A stretch of DNA of 35,536 nt from NCBI GenBank assembly GCA_013203595.1, contig JABMNT010000183.1, positions 1 to 35,536 of the forward strand. Reading direction: 5' to 3'. The position numbers were made by a program, and so were the translations under genes. The notes beneath the pieces were generated by a model. The model was given only the letters and a program-made list of their open reading frames with translations, was not told the origin of the DNA and did not search any database. Source of the stretch: Rhodospirillales bacterium. GTDB lineage: Bacteria; Pseudomonadota; Alphaproteobacteria; Rhodospirillales; Casp-alpha2. Of the stretch, positions 17,936 to 26,036 are shown piece by piece. Positions within the stretch are counted from its first letter, which is position 1, and the number at the start of each line of letters is the position of its first letter.

Positions 17936-17966
17936 CGATTCCATATTAACATGAAAGACACTCGTC
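17931..17966 (+). repeat. 36-bp direct repeat, copy 2 (at convergent gene junction)
   Basis: Copy 2 begins in the last codon (GTC) and TAG stop of the second DUF2336 gene and runs to the stop of the opposing pheA gene. It matches copy 1 (9961-9996) at 29 of 36 positions in the same orientation. Both copies begin at the same codon phase (GTC TAG) although the upstream genes are unrelated. Confidence 0.7.
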
Positions 17967-18828
17967 AGTCGTCCTGTGTCCGGCCCTGTTCAAGCCGGTA
18001 GGGATGTGCCGGATAGGTGCCCAAAATCGTTACTTCGTGGGTAAAAAACCGCAGTTCGTCGAGGGCGTTTTTCAGGCCCGCCTGTTCCGGGTGCCCCTCC
18101 ACATCCGCATAAAACTGCGCCGCAACAAAATCACCCCGCAAATAGCTTTCCAGTTTGGTCATGTTGACACCGTTGGTGGCAAAACCGCCCATCGCCTTGT
18201 ACAGGGCGGCGGGCAGGTTGCGGACGCGAAAGACAAAGGTCGTCATCACATGTGGCATCGTCGGCGACGGCACCACCGGGTCTTTGGCCATGACGACAAA
18301 TCGGGTGGTGTTGTGCTCGGTGTCTTCCAGATCCTTGGCCAATGTGGTCAGGCCATAGATTTCAGCAGCCAGCTTTGAGCTGATGGCGGCCTGGGTTTTG
18401 TCGCCCCATTTTGCAACATCCTTGGCCGCACCCGCGGTGTCGACATGGTCGATCGGCAGGATGTTATGGGTTTGATTGAACCTGCGACACTGATTGAGTG
18501 CGTGAATATGGCTGTGCGCGTGGGTTATATCCTGCAGGGTCGCGCCGGCGACGCCTAGTAAATGGTGATTCACCGGCTGGAAGTGTTCACCGACGATATG
18601 CAGGCCGGAGTCGGGCAGTAAATGATGGATATCGGCGACCCGTCCGGCCACCGTATTATCGATGGGTATCATTGCCAGTGCCGCGACGCCATCGCGGACC
18701 GCCTGAAAGGCATCCTCAAATGTCCGGCACGGTTGGGTTTTCATTTCCGGGTAAGCCGCCCGGCATGACATATCTGAATAGGCACCAAGGGAGCCCTGGA
18801 AAGCGATGGTTTGATCTGGGGTGGACAT
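17965..18828 (-). CDS. pheA: Prephenate dehydratase (monofunctional)
   Basis: This 287-residue enzyme converts prephenate to phenylpyruvate in phenylalanine synthesis. The catalytic domain opens with IAFQGSLGAYSDMSC and contains the signature EHNTTRFVVMAK with the essential Thr-Arg-Phe. A C-terminal ACT domain (about residues 195-275) has LPAALYKAMGGFATNGVNMTKLES, where phenylalanine binds as feedback inhibitor. There is no chorismate mutase domain, as is usual in alphaproteobacteria. It is followed upstream on the same strand by kdsB with 21 bases between, a frequent pairing in this class. Confidence 0.96.
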   Translation of the reverse strand: MSTPDQTIAFQGSLGAYSDMSCRAAYPEMKTQPCRTFEDAFQAVRDGVAALAMIPIDNTVAGRVADIHHLLPDSGLHIVGEHFQPVNHHLLGVAGATLQDITHAHSHIHALNQCRRFNQTHNILPIDHVDTAGAAKDVAKWGDKTQAAISSKLAAEIYGLTTLAKDLEDTEHNTTRFVVMAKDPVVPSPTMPHVMTTFVFRVRNLPAALYKAMGGFATNGVNMTKLESYLRGDFVAAQFYADVEGHPEQAGLKNALDELRFFTHEVTILGTYPAHPYRLEQGRTQDD

Positions 18829-18849
18829 GAGGACTCCGCGTGGATTCGG

Positions 18850-19608
18850 TTAACGGGTTTGACCCGCAGCCGCAATCATTTCCCGGGCAACAACAAGGTC
18901 AGCCGGAGTATCGACACCGAAGGGAACCGTGTCAACGCATGCGCACACAATTTGCATGCCGGCTTCCAGCGCTCTTAACTGCTCCAGCTTTTCCCGTTGT
19001 TCCAAAACTCCCGGCGGCAGGGCGACAAAGCGGGCAAGGGCACTGCGGGTATAGGCGTAGAGCCCAATGTGATGATAAAGCGGTCCCGGTCCCGTCGGTA
19101 CGGTGGCGCGACTGAAATAAAGGGCGCGCCCGACCGTTGTATCATCTTTCAGGGCCAAGACAGCCTTGATGACGTTCGGGTTGGTTTTTTCCTCTGCCTT
19201 GGTAATTTCCGCGACCAGGGTTGATATATCAGCGCCTTCCGTCTGCAGGGCCGTCAGGCAGATTCGAATAAGTGCCGGATCAATCGTCGGCAGGTCGCCT
19301 TGCAGGTTAATGATGCAGTCGTGCCGGGCATCAGGATCAACGCGCCCAAGCGCTTCAAAGATGCGGTCCGAGCCCGACGGGTGGTCAGCGGCGGTCATGA
19401 CGGCGCGCCCGCCGACCTGTTTGATGGCGTCCTGGATCGCCACATCGCCACAAGCGACAACAACCGGACCAATATCCGCCTCCATGGCGCGGCGCCAGCA
19501 ATGGACAATCATCGGTTCGCCCAGAATGTCGGCAAGCGGCTTGTCTGGCAGGCGAGTCGAGGCCAGTCGGGCGGGGATCAGGATGATCGGATGAGACGGT
19601 CTGTGCAT
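18850..19608 (-). CDS. kdsB: 3-deoxy-manno-octulosonate cytidylyltransferase
   Basis: The product is about 252 residues from the ATG at 19608, which puts the nucleotide-binding motif IPARLASTRLPDKPL near the N-terminus as in other KdsB proteins. An open frame from a GTG at 19677 adds 23 unlikely residues. It also contains INLQGDLPTIDP and a conserved ending VDTPADLVVAREMI. It activates Kdo as CMP-Kdo for lipopolysaccharide inner-core synthesis, which implies an LPS-bearing Gram-negative. It is divergent from the cytochrome c gene and in tandem with pheA. Confidence 0.96.
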   Translation of the reverse strand: MHRPSHPIILIPARLASTRLPDKPLADILGEPMIVHCWRRAMEADIGPVVVACGDVAIQDAIKQVGGRAVMTAADHPSGSDRIFEALGRVDPDARHDCIINLQGDLPTIDPALIRICLTALQTEGADISTLVAEITKAEEKTNPNVIKAVLALKDDTTVGRALYFSRATVPTGPGPLYHHIGLYAYTRSALARFVALPPGVLEQREKLEQLRALEAGMQIVCACVDTVPFGVDTPADLVVAREMIAAAGQTR

Positions 19609-19727
19609 GGCCTGAGCATATCGCCCCAATCCGGCATGGAAAAGCCCAAAGCAAATGTTTGAATCGAGGGATTGCACAGCCGGGAACTAGCGGTTAAATT
19701 CCGGACTTAAATTTGGAGGTGATGTCC

Positions 19728-20264
19728 ATGCATTTTTCGTGTTGGGAAAAACTCGGTTTCGGTGTCTTGGTTGCGGCATGGGTCGCCTTTGGCAGCAATT
19801 TTATTGGTGACGCGTTGATTCACGCCGACCCGCTCGAACAATCGGCCTATCAGGTGGTCCTGTTGGAAGATACCAACACGGAAGCGCCGCAGGCTGACAG
19901 CGGGCCTGTGGAGGATGCCATGACCATGCTGGCTTCCGTCGATCTCGATCAGGGCGAAAAAGTCTTTGGCAAGTGCAAGAGCTGTCACTCGACCGATGAA
20001 GGTGGAAAAAACGGTATTGGCCCCAACCTGTGGGATATTGTCGAGCGCGCCAAGGGCGGTGCCGACGGATATAAATATTCCGATGCAATGCTGGAAAAAG
20101 GCGGCAATTGGTCCTACGCCGATCTGGATCACTTCCTGACCAAACCGAAAGATTTTGTGCCGAAAACAAAAATGAGCTTTCAAGGGCTTAAGAAAGCCTC
20201 GGACCGGGCTGCAGTTGTTTTGTATCTGCGGTCCCTGAGCGCTTCGCCGAAACCGTTACCCTGA
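19728..20264 (+). CDS. Membrane-anchored class I cytochrome c
   Basis: The product is about 178 residues. GGAGG at 19715-19719 lies eight bases from the ATG at 19728, so I prefer that over the in-frame TTG and ATG further upstream. An uncleaved N-terminal signal anchor (KLGFGVLVAAWVAFGSNFIGDALI) is followed by a linker rich in Glu, Asp, Ala and Pro (about 45-70). One haem domain then carries the CKSCH haem-binding site, the GPNLW segment and a distal Met in KTKMSF. This is the CycM / cytochrome c552 type, which shuttles electrons between bc1 and the oxidase at the periplasmic face. A fixed start here removes nine non-homologous residues. Confidence 0.93.
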   Translation: MHFSCWEKLGFGVLVAAWVAFGSNFIGDALIHADPLEQSAYQVVLLEDTNTEAPQADSGPVEDAMTMLASVDLDQGEKVFGKCKSCHSTDEGGKNGIGPNLWDIVERAKGGADGYKYSDAMLEKGGNWSYADLDHFLTKPKDFVPKTKMSFQGLKKASDRAAVVLYLRSLSASPKPLP

Positions 20265-20274
20265 CGAACAGCAG

Positions 20275-21051
20275 TTGCGTACATCTCAAACGGATAGCTA
20301 CCTCGCATTGGCCGAGGCAATGGCTGATGCGGTTCGTCCCGTCTCCATGGGATATTTCCGCTCGGGTCTGGGCATTGAAAGCAAGGCGGATGACAGTCCG
20401 GTAACCCTTGCCGACCGGGCTGCCGAAACGGTTATGCGCCGGATGCTCGAAGTGGCGGTTCCTGAACACGGGATTATCGGTGAAGAGCATGGCACTAAAG
20501 ATGCCGATGCGGATTTTGTCTGGGTATTGGACCCGATTGACGGAACCCAGACCTTTGCCACCGGCAAACCCCTGTTTGGCACCCTGATTGCGCTGTTGCA
20601 TCAGGGTGAACCGTTAATCGGGATCATAGACATGCCGGCCCTTGACGAGCGCTGGGTCGGCGTGCGTGGGCGGACCACCCTGTTCAAGGGCCAGCCGGCG
20701 GCGACGCGCCCCTGCAAGAACCTTAAAGACGCGTGGCTATATGCAACATCGCCGCAGATGTTTGTGCCCGCACGATTTCAAAATTTTGAAAACCTGAGAA
20801 CCGCCTGCCGGCGCACGGTATACGGGGCCGAATGCCAGGCCTATGGCCTGCTCAGCAGCGGCTGGGTCGATGTGGTTTGCGAGGATACCCTGCAGCCCTA
20901 TGACTATGCCGCATTGATTCCGGTCATCGAAGGGGCCGGCGGGGTGATAACCGACTGGCAGGGCAACGCCCTGACAACCGCATCGGCGGGTCACGTGATC
21001 GCCGTTGGTGACCCGGATCTGCATGAAAAAGCCATGGCGGCGCTTTCCTGA
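20275..21051 (+). CDS. hisN: Inositol monophosphatase family protein, probable histidinol-phosphatase
   Basis: This 258-residue protein starts at a TTG ten bases after the cytochrome stop; the next ATG would remove the first helix. The metal-binding motifs of the family are complete: GEEHG (Glu), DPIDGTQTF (Asp-Asp) and a late Asp in LQPYDYAALIPVIEGAGG. The overall pattern (SPVTLADRAAE, FGTLIALLHQGEPLIGIIDMPALDERWVG) is closer to HisN-type histidinol-phosphate phosphatases than to SuhB or CysQ. That step produces histidinol in histidine synthesis. A generic inositol phosphatase role remains possible. Confidence 0.85.
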   Translation: MRTSQTDSYLALAEAMADAVRPVSMGYFRSGLGIESKADDSPVTLADRAAETVMRRMLEVAVPEHGIIGEEHGTKDADADFVWVLDPIDGTQTFATGKPLFGTLIALLHQGEPLIGIIDMPALDERWVGVRGRTTLFKGQPAATRPCKNLKDAWLYATSPQMFVPARFQNFENLRTACRRTVYGAECQAYGLLSSGWVDVVCEDTLQPYDYAALIPVIEGAGGVITDWQGNALTTASAGHVIAVGDPDLHEKAMAALS

Positions 21052-21074
21052 CGGGTTTTAATCCGCCCGGTTTG

Positions 21075-21479
21075 TTAAAAACCGATGGTTCCGTTTTCTT
21101 CTATGGTGACAGCCTGTCCGTTCTGCAAGGCATCCGCGGCGACCTGCAGAATCGGTATGGTCGGATACCCCATTTCCCCGGCGACCAGGTCGCCTAATAC
21201 CAGAATGGCGTCGATTTCGGTCATTAAAATGGCTTTCGGTCCGATCTTTTTATAAAGAAGCTCCAACAGCACCGCACTCGACGAGCTCGAACCGATCATT
21301 GCCGGTAGCAGCAAAATCCGCTGTGAAATGCAAATGCCACGGTTTGGATGATCATGCTGAATGATCTCTGCGGTTTGCGGACTGACGCCGCCCCAGAAAC
21401 TGACGGCGGCATCGAGCCGCAGAACAACGCCCTGGGCGCGGCCTGCGACCAGGACCCGGGCTTTTACTGATCCTGCCAT
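21075..21479 (-). CDS. Aconitase X small (swivel) subunit, DUF126
   Basis: This 134-residue protein has the swivel-domain pattern of aconitase X: VLVAGRAQGVVLRLDAAVSFWGGVSP, HPNRGICISQRILLLPAMIGSSSSS and EIDAILVLGDLVAGEMGYPTIPI. The Ser-rich GSSSSS loop binds substrate in the family. Its start lies 16 bases inside the end of the large-subunit gene, so the two are translationally coupled. In many bacteria the two domains are fused; here they are separate. With hydroxyproline genes beside it, the likely reaction is dehydration of cis-3-hydroxy-L-proline to pyrroline-2-carboxylate. This is inferred from context and known homologues. Confidence 0.88.
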   Translation of the reverse strand: MAGSVKARVLVAGRAQGVVLRLDAAVSFWGGVSPQTAEIIQHDHPNRGICISQRILLLPAMIGSSSSSAVLLELLYKKIGPKAILMTEIDAILVLGDLVAGEMGYPTIPILQVAADALQNGQAVTIEENGTIGF

Positions 21480-22723
21480 AATCCTGGATTCCGTGTAATT
21501 TTTCCACTGACGGCAGAATCAACACAATCTGCCAGCGAGCCGAAAACTGACTGATAGCCGGTGTTGCCCGGGCCATAATGGGCGAACTTGGCGGAATTGG
21601 TCATCATCACGCCGCCTTTTCCCCTGAGGATGGGGGCAACGGCAACGCAGGTATCGATGACCAGTTCAATGCCGGCCCGGGCCAGGGCTTCCAGCAAGCC
21701 TTCCTGCTCGAGTTTATGCAGCACGAAGCGATTGGTGCAGACATAAAACGGGACCCGCGATGATCTGCCGGCGAGCGTCGTCAATAAGGCGCGGGTTTCC
21801 GCATATGAAAAATGCGGACTGCCAAGGGCGACGCAGTCCAGCTGACTGCCGGTCTGCTGGCTCAGGCGGTCCCGCTCTCGGCGGAAGTCCTGGAGCGTGG
21901 GTTTCAGGGTTTCGGCGCAGGGATTTCCGCCCAGGGCATCGGCCAGGGTTGCGGCTTCCGGTGTCTGTCCGACAATATGAAACATGCCGACGGCCCCGGT
22001 TGAGGCCGCACCGGCGCCGAGGGCCTTGAGATGGTCTTCCGCAACCGGTGCCTCGAACCCGGTGAGGGCGGGGACCGATGCGCCGGCATGGCGGCCCAGC
22101 CAGGAACCCAGAACCGGGAAAAAACTTTCCGATGATTTGAGTGCTCCCGGCAGTCCGCTAAGATCAATGACCAGATTGGCATGGCGGTTCTCGGGCCTGT
22201 GCAGTCCGGTGTAGGGGGCTCGGCCACTCAATGCCAGGCAGATATCCAGTAAATCGCCGTAGCGATTGGTGCGCGCCCCAAGCACGGAATTGGCAAAGAC
22301 AACCGCGTTACTCTCTCCCCATGCCACATTCTCGCCCAGCCCCGGGCGATGGCCCGTCTGGTAAGGCGCGCAGGTCCAGCTGGCCTGACAGCCGAGATCC
22401 AGATAGGCCTGCATTTGGCGTTTTGCCATGGATCTGTGGTGCGTACCGGCCTGTACCAGGTGCGGGTGAATGAGATCCAGCGCGCCCACATTCAAGGTCG
22501 CAGGGATGGCGACCCTGCCGCCCAGCTGAACCAGTTTTTCCGCAAAAAAGACACCGCTGTCGCCCAGATACAGACAGCCGTCAATATGCGCCGACGCGAC
22601 CGCAATTAACCGCGATGCCCCTAAAATTTCTGCCGTGGCGACAAGGATTCGCATGGCCATTGCCAGGGCTGGTTGGCTTTCGTCAACCAGCACACGCTTT
22701 TCGGTTTCACTTAAGTGAAGCAT
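21464..22723 (-). CDS. Aconitase X large (catalytic) subunit, DUF521
   Basis: This 419-residue protein belongs to the aconitase X family: LVATAEILGASRLIAVASAHIDGCLYLG near the start, then CVALGSPHFSYAETRALL, FYVCTNRFVLHKL, and IDTCVAVAPIL followed by TNSAKFAHYGPGNTG. The conserved Cys residues in these segments are the expected iron-sulfur or metal ligands. Known bacterial members act as cis-3-hydroxy-L-proline dehydratases; archaeal ones act on phosphomevalonate. The divergent hypD-hypO-hypE genes favour the hydroxyproline reaction. The pyrroline-2-carboxylate reductase needed to complete that route to proline is not in the window. Confidence 0.9.
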   Translation of the reverse strand: MLHLSETEKRVLVDESQPALAMAMRILVATAEILGASRLIAVASAHIDGCLYLGDSGVFFAEKLVQLGGRVAIPATLNVGALDLIHPHLVQAGTHHRSMAKRQMQAYLDLGCQASWTCAPYQTGHRPGLGENVAWGESNAVVFANSVLGARTNRYGDLLDICLALSGRAPYTGLHRPENRHANLVIDLSGLPGALKSSESFFPVLGSWLGRHAGASVPALTGFEAPVAEDHLKALGAGAASTGAVGMFHIVGQTPEAATLADALGGNPCAETLKPTLQDFRRERDRLSQQTGSQLDCVALGSPHFSYAETRALLTTLAGRSSRVPFYVCTNRFVLHKLEQEGLLEALARAGIELVIDTCVAVAPILRGKGGVMMTNSAKFAHYGPGNTGYQSVFGSLADCVDSAVSGKITRNPGLWQDQ

Positions 22724-22816
22724 GGATCAGTATAGACGCCAAAACCGAGCCATTGCACGTCCATCAATCATGGGTAAGCTGGCATCCGGTGTCAGAACAG
22801 AGAAAGGAATGGACAG

Positions 22817-23713
22817 ATGGCGGTCGCATGGAGCGGAGTATTTCCGGCATTGATGACGGAATTTACCAGAGACGGAAGCCTCGATCTGGACGCCACCCAA
22901 CGCCATATTCAGTCGTGCCTGGACGCGGGCATCGAAGGGTTGGTGATGTTGGGGACGCTCGGTGAAAACAGCTCGCTCAGTGCCGATGAAAAAGCCGCCG
23001 TGCTGAAAGCCGCGGTTGAAGTCTGTGCCGGGCGCATACCGGTGTTGTCCGGGGTTGCCGAGTATACGACCGAACTGGCAATTGCCCATGCGGCGCGGGC
23101 CCGCGAGGCGGGCTGTGAAGGTCTGATGGTTCTGCCAAGCATGGTCTACCAGCAGGACCAGCGCGAAGGCCGGGCCCATTTTGAAGCGATCGCCGCTGCC
23201 ACGGATCTGTCGATTATGATTTACAACAATCCGGTTTCCTACAAGCTCGACATGACACCGGCCAGCTTCGTTGCCATGGCGGCTGCTGAAAATATCGTTG
23301 CGGTCAAGGAATCGTCCCATGACAGCCGTCGCATCACTGATATGATCAACGCTTGCGGAGACCGCTATCTGATGTTTTGCGGGGTTGATGATCTGGTCCT
23401 TGAAAATCTGATGTTTGGTGCCGTCGGCTGGGTGTCGGGTTTGGTTAATAGCTTCCCGAAGGAAGCGGTGGCGCTGTATGCTTACGCGAAAGCCGGAAAA
23501 ATTGACCAGGCCCTGGCGCTCTATCGCTGGTTCATGCCCCTGCTGCATCTCGATGTGGATGTGAAGCTGGTGCAATATATCAAACTGGCCAACCAGATGA
23601 CCGGCGAAGGTGCTGAATGGGTGCGCCGGCCGCGCATGGAATTGATTGGCGATGAACGGGCAAAGGTCATGAGCCTTGTTCAGACGGCGCTCGATACCCG
23701 GCCAGCTATTTAA
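22817..23713 (+). CDS. DHDPS/NAL-family lyase, probable HypD (pyrroline-4-hydroxy-2-carboxylate deaminase)
   Basis: This 298-residue TIM-barrel protein is of the dihydrodipicolinate synthase family. The Schiff-base Lys is at about residue 164 in VAVKESS, and the Tyr of IMIYNNP is at about 136, the positions used across the family. LGTLGENSSLS carries the substrate-carboxylate loop. The true dapA role is unlikely, because the gene is embedded between aconitase X and D-hydroxyproline dehydrogenase genes. There the family member deaminates pyrroline-4-hydroxy-2-carboxylate to 2-oxoglutarate semialdehyde. The ATG of the next gene follows its stop after one base. AAAGGAA precedes the start. Confidence 0.85.
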   Translation: MAVAWSGVFPALMTEFTRDGSLDLDATQRHIQSCLDAGIEGLVMLGTLGENSSLSADEKAAVLKAAVEVCAGRIPVLSGVAEYTTELAIAHAARAREAGCEGLMVLPSMVYQQDQREGRAHFEAIAAATDLSIMIYNNPVSYKLDMTPASFVAMAAAENIVAVKESSHDSRRITDMINACGDRYLMFCGVDDLVLENLMFGAVGWVSGLVNSFPKEAVALYAYAKAGKIDQALALYRWFMPLLHLDVDVKLVQYIKLANQMTGEGAEWVRRPRMELIGDERAKVMSLVQTALDTRPAI

Positions 23714-23714
23714 C

Positions 23715-24968
23715 ATGGCTCCAACTAAAGGCGAAACACTGGTTATCGGTGGTGGGATCATCGGGTTGGCCTGTGCCTTTTTTCTGCACCGCCAGGGGCG
23801 GGCTGTCCGGGTTATACATGCGGTTGGCCTTGATGAAAGTACGTCGTGTGGCAATGCCGGCGGGATCGCGGCGGCGGAAGTGTTGCCGCTGTCCGGTCCC
23901 GGAGTTCTGTTGAATACGCCGAAATGGCTTATTGATCCGCTCGGGCCGCTGAGTATTCGCACCGCCCATATCCCCCGGCTGCTGCCCTGGTTCTGGCGGT
24001 TTATAGGCGCCTGCACCGTCGAGAAGCGCCGTTATCTGGCCCAGGCCATGGCCACTTTGCTGGGTACGGCGCTTGCAGATCACGAGGCGGTTCTGGACGC
24101 CACCAGGCTGTCTCATCTGGTCGCCAAAAAAGGTGCCTTGTTTGTCTACAAAAGCCGCTCGGGTCGCCACGCGAGCCAGCCGGACTGGGACCTGCGGCGC
24201 GACTGCGGGGTTCAGTTCGAGCCGCTGGAGCGGGCCGGCCTGCTGGAATTCGAGCCCGCCCTCGGGCCGCTGGCCGCCTGTGGCTACCGAACCGAAGACT
24301 GGGCCCATTACCGGGACCCGGCGGAACTGGTGGTCGAACTGGCGGCCTATCTGAAGGCCGCCGGGGTGCAGTTCGAGCAGGCCGAAGTCGATGAAATGCG
24401 CTGCCAGGAAGGCAACGCCCGGGGCGTTAAGCTGACAACCGGAAGAATTATTGATGCTGATCACATCGTTGTCGCCGCCGGCGCCTGGTCGGCCCGGCTG
24501 TCAAGGCAACTGGGCGATCCGGTTTCGCTTGAATCAGAGCGTGGATACAATACGACCCTTGCGCAGCCGCATATCGAAGTGCGTTCATTCGTCACCTTTT
24601 CCGAGGATTATTTTGTGATGACGCCCATGCGCATGGGGCTGCGGATCGGCGGCGCCGTCGAATTTGCTGGCTTGCAGGCTCCGCCCAACTACAACCGGGC
24701 CAGGGCCCTGCTGCGTCTGGCCAAAACCTACCTGCCGGATCTGCATACGGAAGGCGGCAGCGAGTGGATGGGGCACCGTCCGTCGACGCCGGACTCGGTA
24801 CCGGTGATCAGCCCGGCGCAGCATTACAGCAATGTGTTTTACGCATTTGGGCACGGCCATCTGGGCCTGACCGGCAGCATGACGACCGGGCGGCTGATCG
24901 CCGATCTGGTGGCCGGCGTGCCCGTGGACGTGGATTTGAGCCCCTTTCATATTAAACGGTTTTCCTGA
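23715..24968 (+). CDS. FAD-dependent D-amino acid dehydrogenase, probable D-hydroxyproline dehydrogenase
   Basis: The product is 417 residues from the ATG at 23715, which directly follows the previous stop; an upstream start would overlap that gene by 38 bases. The dinucleotide-binding motif VIGGGIIGLACAFFLHRQG lies at the N-terminus. TSCGNAGGIAAAEVLPL is the second flavin contact, and a C-terminal FYAFGHGHLGLTGSMTTGRL closes the FAD site, as in DadA-type proteins. It would oxidise cis-4-hydroxy-D-proline to pyrroline-4-hydroxy-2-carboxylate, the substrate of the HypD-like gene before it. The electron acceptor is unknown. A generic D-amino acid dehydrogenase cannot be excluded by sequence alone. 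Confidence 0.85.
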   Translation: MAPTKGETLVIGGGIIGLACAFFLHRQGRAVRVIHAVGLDESTSCGNAGGIAAAEVLPLSGPGVLLNTPKWLIDPLGPLSIRTAHIPRLLPWFWRFIGACTVEKRRYLAQAMATLLGTALADHEAVLDATRLSHLVAKKGALFVYKSRSGRHASQPDWDLRRDCGVQFEPLERAGLLEFEPALGPLAACGYRTEDWAHYRDPAELVVELAAYLKAAGVQFEQAEVDEMRCQEGNARGVKLTTGRIIDADHIVVAAGAWSARLSRQLGDPVSLESERGYNTTLAQPHIEVRSFVTFSEDYFVMTPMRMGLRIGGAVEFAGLQAPPNYNRARALLRLAKTYLPDLHTEGGSEWMGHRPSTPDSVPVISPAQHYSNVFYAFGHGHLGLTGSMTTGRLIADLVAGVPVDVDLSPFHIKRFS

Positions 24969-24984
24969 GACAGCGGACAGAGCC

Positions 24985-25986
24985 ATGGCGCGACATACCT
25001 TTAGCTGCATCGATGCCCATACCTGCGGGAACCCGGTCCGGGTCGTCGCCGACGGCGGGCCAGTGCTTGCCGGTGCCACCATGATTGAACGGCGCCAGCA
25101 TTTTCTGGCTGAATTTGACTGGGTGCGCAGGGCCCTGATGTTCGAGCCGCGTGGCCATGAGGTGATGTCCGGCAGTATTCTCTACCCGTCGACCCGCGAT
25201 GACTGCGACATTGCGCTTTTATTCATTGAAGTCAGTGGCTGCCTGCCGATGTGCGGCCATGGCACCATCGGTACGGTTACCGTGGCCATCGAGCAGGGTC
25301 TGGTCACGCCAAAAACCCCGGGTCTTTTGCGTCTTGATACGCCAGCCGGCGTTGTTGAAGCCCACTACGTCATGGACGGCGCGCATGTTGACCGGGTGCG
25401 GATCCGCAATATCGCGTCCTATCTGCATGCGGCGGATGTGTCCGTTGAGGTGCCGGGATTAGGAGAAATCCGGGCCGACGTCGCCTATGGCGGCAATTTT
25501 TATGCGATCATCGAAGCGCAGGAGAATTTTCGCGATATGGCGGATCTGTCGCCGGGTGAAATCCAGCGCTTCAGTCCCCTGATCCGGGACCGCATAAACC
25601 AGGCCTACAGCTTCATCCATCCGCAGCACCCGGCCATTTGCGGCCTGTCTCATGTGATGTGGACGGGCCAGCCTCTGGCCGCCACAGCAACGGCACGCAA
25701 TGCCGTGTTCTATGGTGATAAAGCCATTGACCGCTCCCCCTGCGGTACCGGCACCTCGGCCCGCATGGCCCAGTGGGCGGCCCGGGGTGATCTGGTCGAG
25801 GGCCAGGACTTCGTCCACGAAAGCATTATCGGAAGCCAGTTCTCCGGTCGCATTGAAGCCAGGTCCCGGGTCGGGGATTATGACGCGATTATTCCGTCCA
25901 TCGAAGGCTGGGCCCGCATCCACGGCCTCAACACCATTTTCGTCGACGACCGCGACCCCTTTGCGCACGGGTTTCTGGTCACTTGA
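24985..25986 (+). CDS. 4-hydroxyproline 2-epimerase (proline racemase family)
   Basis: This 333-residue protein has both active-site cysteines of the proline racemase family: C90 in PMCGHGTIG and C253 in DRSPCGTGTSARMA. Having Cys at both positions indicates a racemase/epimerase; in the related trans-3-hydroxyproline dehydratase the second Cys is replaced. An N-terminal IDAHTCGNPVRVV and late GQDFVHESIIGSQFSGRIE match 4-hydroxyproline epimerases. It would convert trans-4-hydroxy-L-proline to cis-4-hydroxy-D-proline, the entry step for the two genes upstream. It starts 16 bases after them. No transporter or regulator accompanies the cluster. Confidence 0.92.
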   Translation: MARHTFSCIDAHTCGNPVRVVADGGPVLAGATMIERRQHFLAEFDWVRRALMFEPRGHEVMSGSILYPSTRDDCDIALLFIEVSGCLPMCGHGTIGTVTVAIEQGLVTPKTPGLLRLDTPAGVVEAHYVMDGAHVDRVRIRNIASYLHAADVSVEVPGLGEIRADVAYGGNFYAIIEAQENFRDMADLSPGEIQRFSPLIRDRINQAYSFIHPQHPAICGLSHVMWTGQPLAATATARNAVFYGDKAIDRSPCGTGTSARMAQWAARGDLVEGQDFVHESIIGSQFSGRIEARSRVGDYDAIIPSIEGWARIHGLNTIFVDDRDPFAHGFLVT

Positions 25987-26018
25987 TTGAAAAAAATTGC
26001 CGGTTCCCGGTGGGTCTG

Positions 26019-26032
26019 CTGACCTGGGTCAG
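26019..26032. terminator. Small hairpin between convergent genes, weak terminator candidate
   Basis: CTGAC-CTGG-GTCAG forms a 5-bp stem in the 50-base gap between the epimerase stop and the opposing PAS_5 gene stop. It lacks a U-run on either strand, so it would not be a standard intrinsic terminator. Confidence 0.25.
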
Positions 26033-26036
26033 GCCA

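Noticed and set aside
22724-22740. TATACT just before the aconitase X large-subunit start, suggesting a leaderless transcript
   Set aside because: No acceptable -35 box is seen at 16-18 bases, so the call is not supported.
22727-24016. 429-codon open frame on the minus strand
   Set aside because: It lies antisense to the HypD-like and dehydrogenase genes, which have full family signatures. Its translation is low-complexity and unlike any family, as expected of a frame open by GC bias.
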